In this document: positions 15,876-16,214 of the stretch, piece after piece
Layout of the letters: each line of letters opens with the position of its first letter
How positions within the stretch are numbered: the first letter of the stretch is position 1
NCBI GenBank assembly: GCA_002379855.1
Contig: DFUX01000033.1
Coordinates: forward strand, 1-16,214
Source of the DNA: Cloacimonetes bacterium UBA4175
Lineage (GTDB): Bacteria; Cloacimonadota; Cloacimonadia; Cloacimonadales; Cloacimonadaceae
Direction: 5' to 3'
DNA length: 16,214 nucleotides
Position numbers and translations under genes: made by a program
Notes under the pieces: model-generated
What the model was told of the DNA's origin: nothing
Databases searched by the model: none
Seen by the model: the letters and a program-made list of their open reading frames with translations, nothing else

Positions 15876-15905
15876 CCTCGACGGATCGGTAACGATCCGT
15901 TGGGG
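15876..15905 (+). repeat. 13-bp inverted repeat with GTAA loop
   Basis: ACGGATCG (15881-15888), loop GTAA, CGATCCGT (15893-15900) form a perfect 8-bp stem. As plus-strand RNA, flanking CCTCG and TGGGG extend it to 13 pairs, two of them G-U, with a GNRA-type GUAA tetraloop. On the minus strand those two wobbles become mismatches, so a plus-strand RNA would fold better. No T-run follows on either strand, so it does not look like a terminator. It could be a small RNA, a protein-binding palindrome or part of a repeated element. Confidence 0.65.
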
Positions 15906-15940
15906 TGACTTGAGCCGTGATCCAGTCTTTTGGAATAATC

Positions 15941-15970
15941 CACGAATTAACACGAATTAACACGAATTCA
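15941..15970 (+). repeat. Tandem repeat, three units of CACGAATTAA type
   Basis: Two perfect CACGAATTAA units (15941-15950, 15951-15960) and a third with one change, CACGAATTCA (15961-15970). This repeat style is familiar to me from intergenic DNA of several environmental bacterial phyla, but that is recollection and not checked here. Confidence 0.85.
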
Positions 15971-16028
15971 AGAGAGCGGAAAGGTGGAAGGATGGAATGT
16001 GGAAAAGAGGCGTTAGCTTTATCTAACT

Positions 16029-16213
16029 TTATAGAATAGAAAATCTCTTGCTTACACTGACGCCGTTATCTGCCTTTATCCTGGCCAGATACACTCCGGC
16101 TGGATATCCGCCTATGGTAAAACTCCATTTGCCGTCTATAAGTGAATGGAGTTGACCACGGAGGAAATAGCCACTAAGGCAAGAACAAGACATATAAACT
16201 TAAGCCTGTACAT
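16029..16213 (-). pseudogene. Collapsed secreted-protein gene: signal peptide joined out of frame to a T9SS-type sorting domain
   Basis: An ATG at 16213 opens a 25-codon frame with a clear signal peptide (MYRLKFICLVLALVAISS, then VVNSIHL) that ends at TAG (16138-16136). In the adjacent frame, residues starting IDGKWSFTIGGYPAGVYLAR and ending NGVSVSKRFSIL, stop TAA at 16031-16029, form the last strands of a type A C-terminal sorting domain (GxY...I, then K/R-rich end), the signal for type IX secretion in FCB bacteria. So the two ends of a secreted-protein gene are present and the whole middle is missing, with a frame change at the junction near 16140. A deletion remnant is the best reading; an assembly join is possible. 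The C-terminal reading from an ATG at 16193 could in theory be a short gene but lacks a signal peptide. Confidence 0.6.
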
Positions 16214-16214
16214 C

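Larger units (their letters stand above)
15583..16028 (-). other. Intergenic region with repeats and a hairpin, no convincing gene
   Basis: About 450 bp between the EIIA gene and the broken cargo gene. Two overlapping open frames of 85 and 109 codons occur on the minus strand, but neither shows a domain, a ribosome site or codon use like the flanking genes, so I do not call them. The region contains a 13-bp hairpin (15876-15905), a tandem CACGAATTAA repeat (15941-15970), repeated GGTGGAAAGG words and, next to the EIIA gene, a possible promoter. I see no tRNA, rRNA or riboswitch shape. Confidence 0.6.

Noticed and set aside
15634..15963. Minus-strand open frames of 109 and 85 codons
   Set aside because: They overlap each other in different frames, begin in or beside the tandem repeat, have no domain or ribosome site, and run through the hairpin and repeats. 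They are more likely by-products of repeat DNA.
16012..16027. GTTAG-N6-CTAAC as a terminator after the broken cargo gene
   Set aside because: The stem is only 5 bp and A/T-rich, and the following T-run is interrupted (CCTCTTTTCC). Too weak to call.

Overview
The window reads like a chromosomal stretch from a Gram-negative bacterium of the Fibrobacteres-Chlorobi-Bacteroidetes (FCB) superphylum. Cloacimonadota is my best guess. This rests on the gene families, not on a database search: a PorV/PorQ-type outer-membrane protein and a type IX-like C-terminal sorting domain remnant, a TonB-dependent receptor with an N-terminal carboxypeptidase-regulatory-like domain, a secreted protein with DxDxDGxxD calcium loops and a fibronectin-III-like segment, and fermentation-type metabolism (phosphate acetyltransferase). 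Every gene I can support lies on the minus strand. Reading in the direction of transcription means going from high to low coordinates.

Right end (16213 to 15583): a broken gene in which a signal peptide runs directly, and out of frame, into a T9SS-type sorting domain. It is followed by about 450 bp without a convincing gene. This spacer holds a strong 13-bp hairpin with a GTAA loop, a threefold CACGAATTAA-type tandem repeat and repeated GGTGGAAAGG words.

Middle (15582 to 7693): eight tightly packed genes, probably one transcription unit: an orphan PTS EIIA-type protein, a PorV/PorQ-like outer-membrane protein, glycyl-tRNA synthetase beta chain (glyS), phosphate acetyltransferase (pta, interrupted by one apparent missing base), a class I aspartate-type aminotransferase, a 75-residue single-span membrane protein, a PfkB-family kinase and purM. 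Junctions are short gaps (1 to 32 nt) or overlaps (4 and 50 nt).

Left (7494 to 1): after a 198-bp gap with a candidate promoter comes a self-contained TonB transport operon: a TonB-dependent receptor, ExbB with a signal peptide and N-terminal extension, two different ExbD proteins, TonB, and a large secreted protein that runs off the window. The receptor, its energising motor and the transducer are encoded together, with gaps of 9 to 25 nt. The final secreted protein is co-transcribed and may work with the receptor, though its substrate cannot be read from the sequence.

I do not see a CRISPR array, transposase, integrase, phage gene, rRNA or tRNA. The most unusual parts are the collapsed T9SS cargo gene and repeat-rich spacer at the right end, the pta frameshift, and the operon pairing a complete TonB motor (two ExbDs) with a secreted calcium-loop protein.
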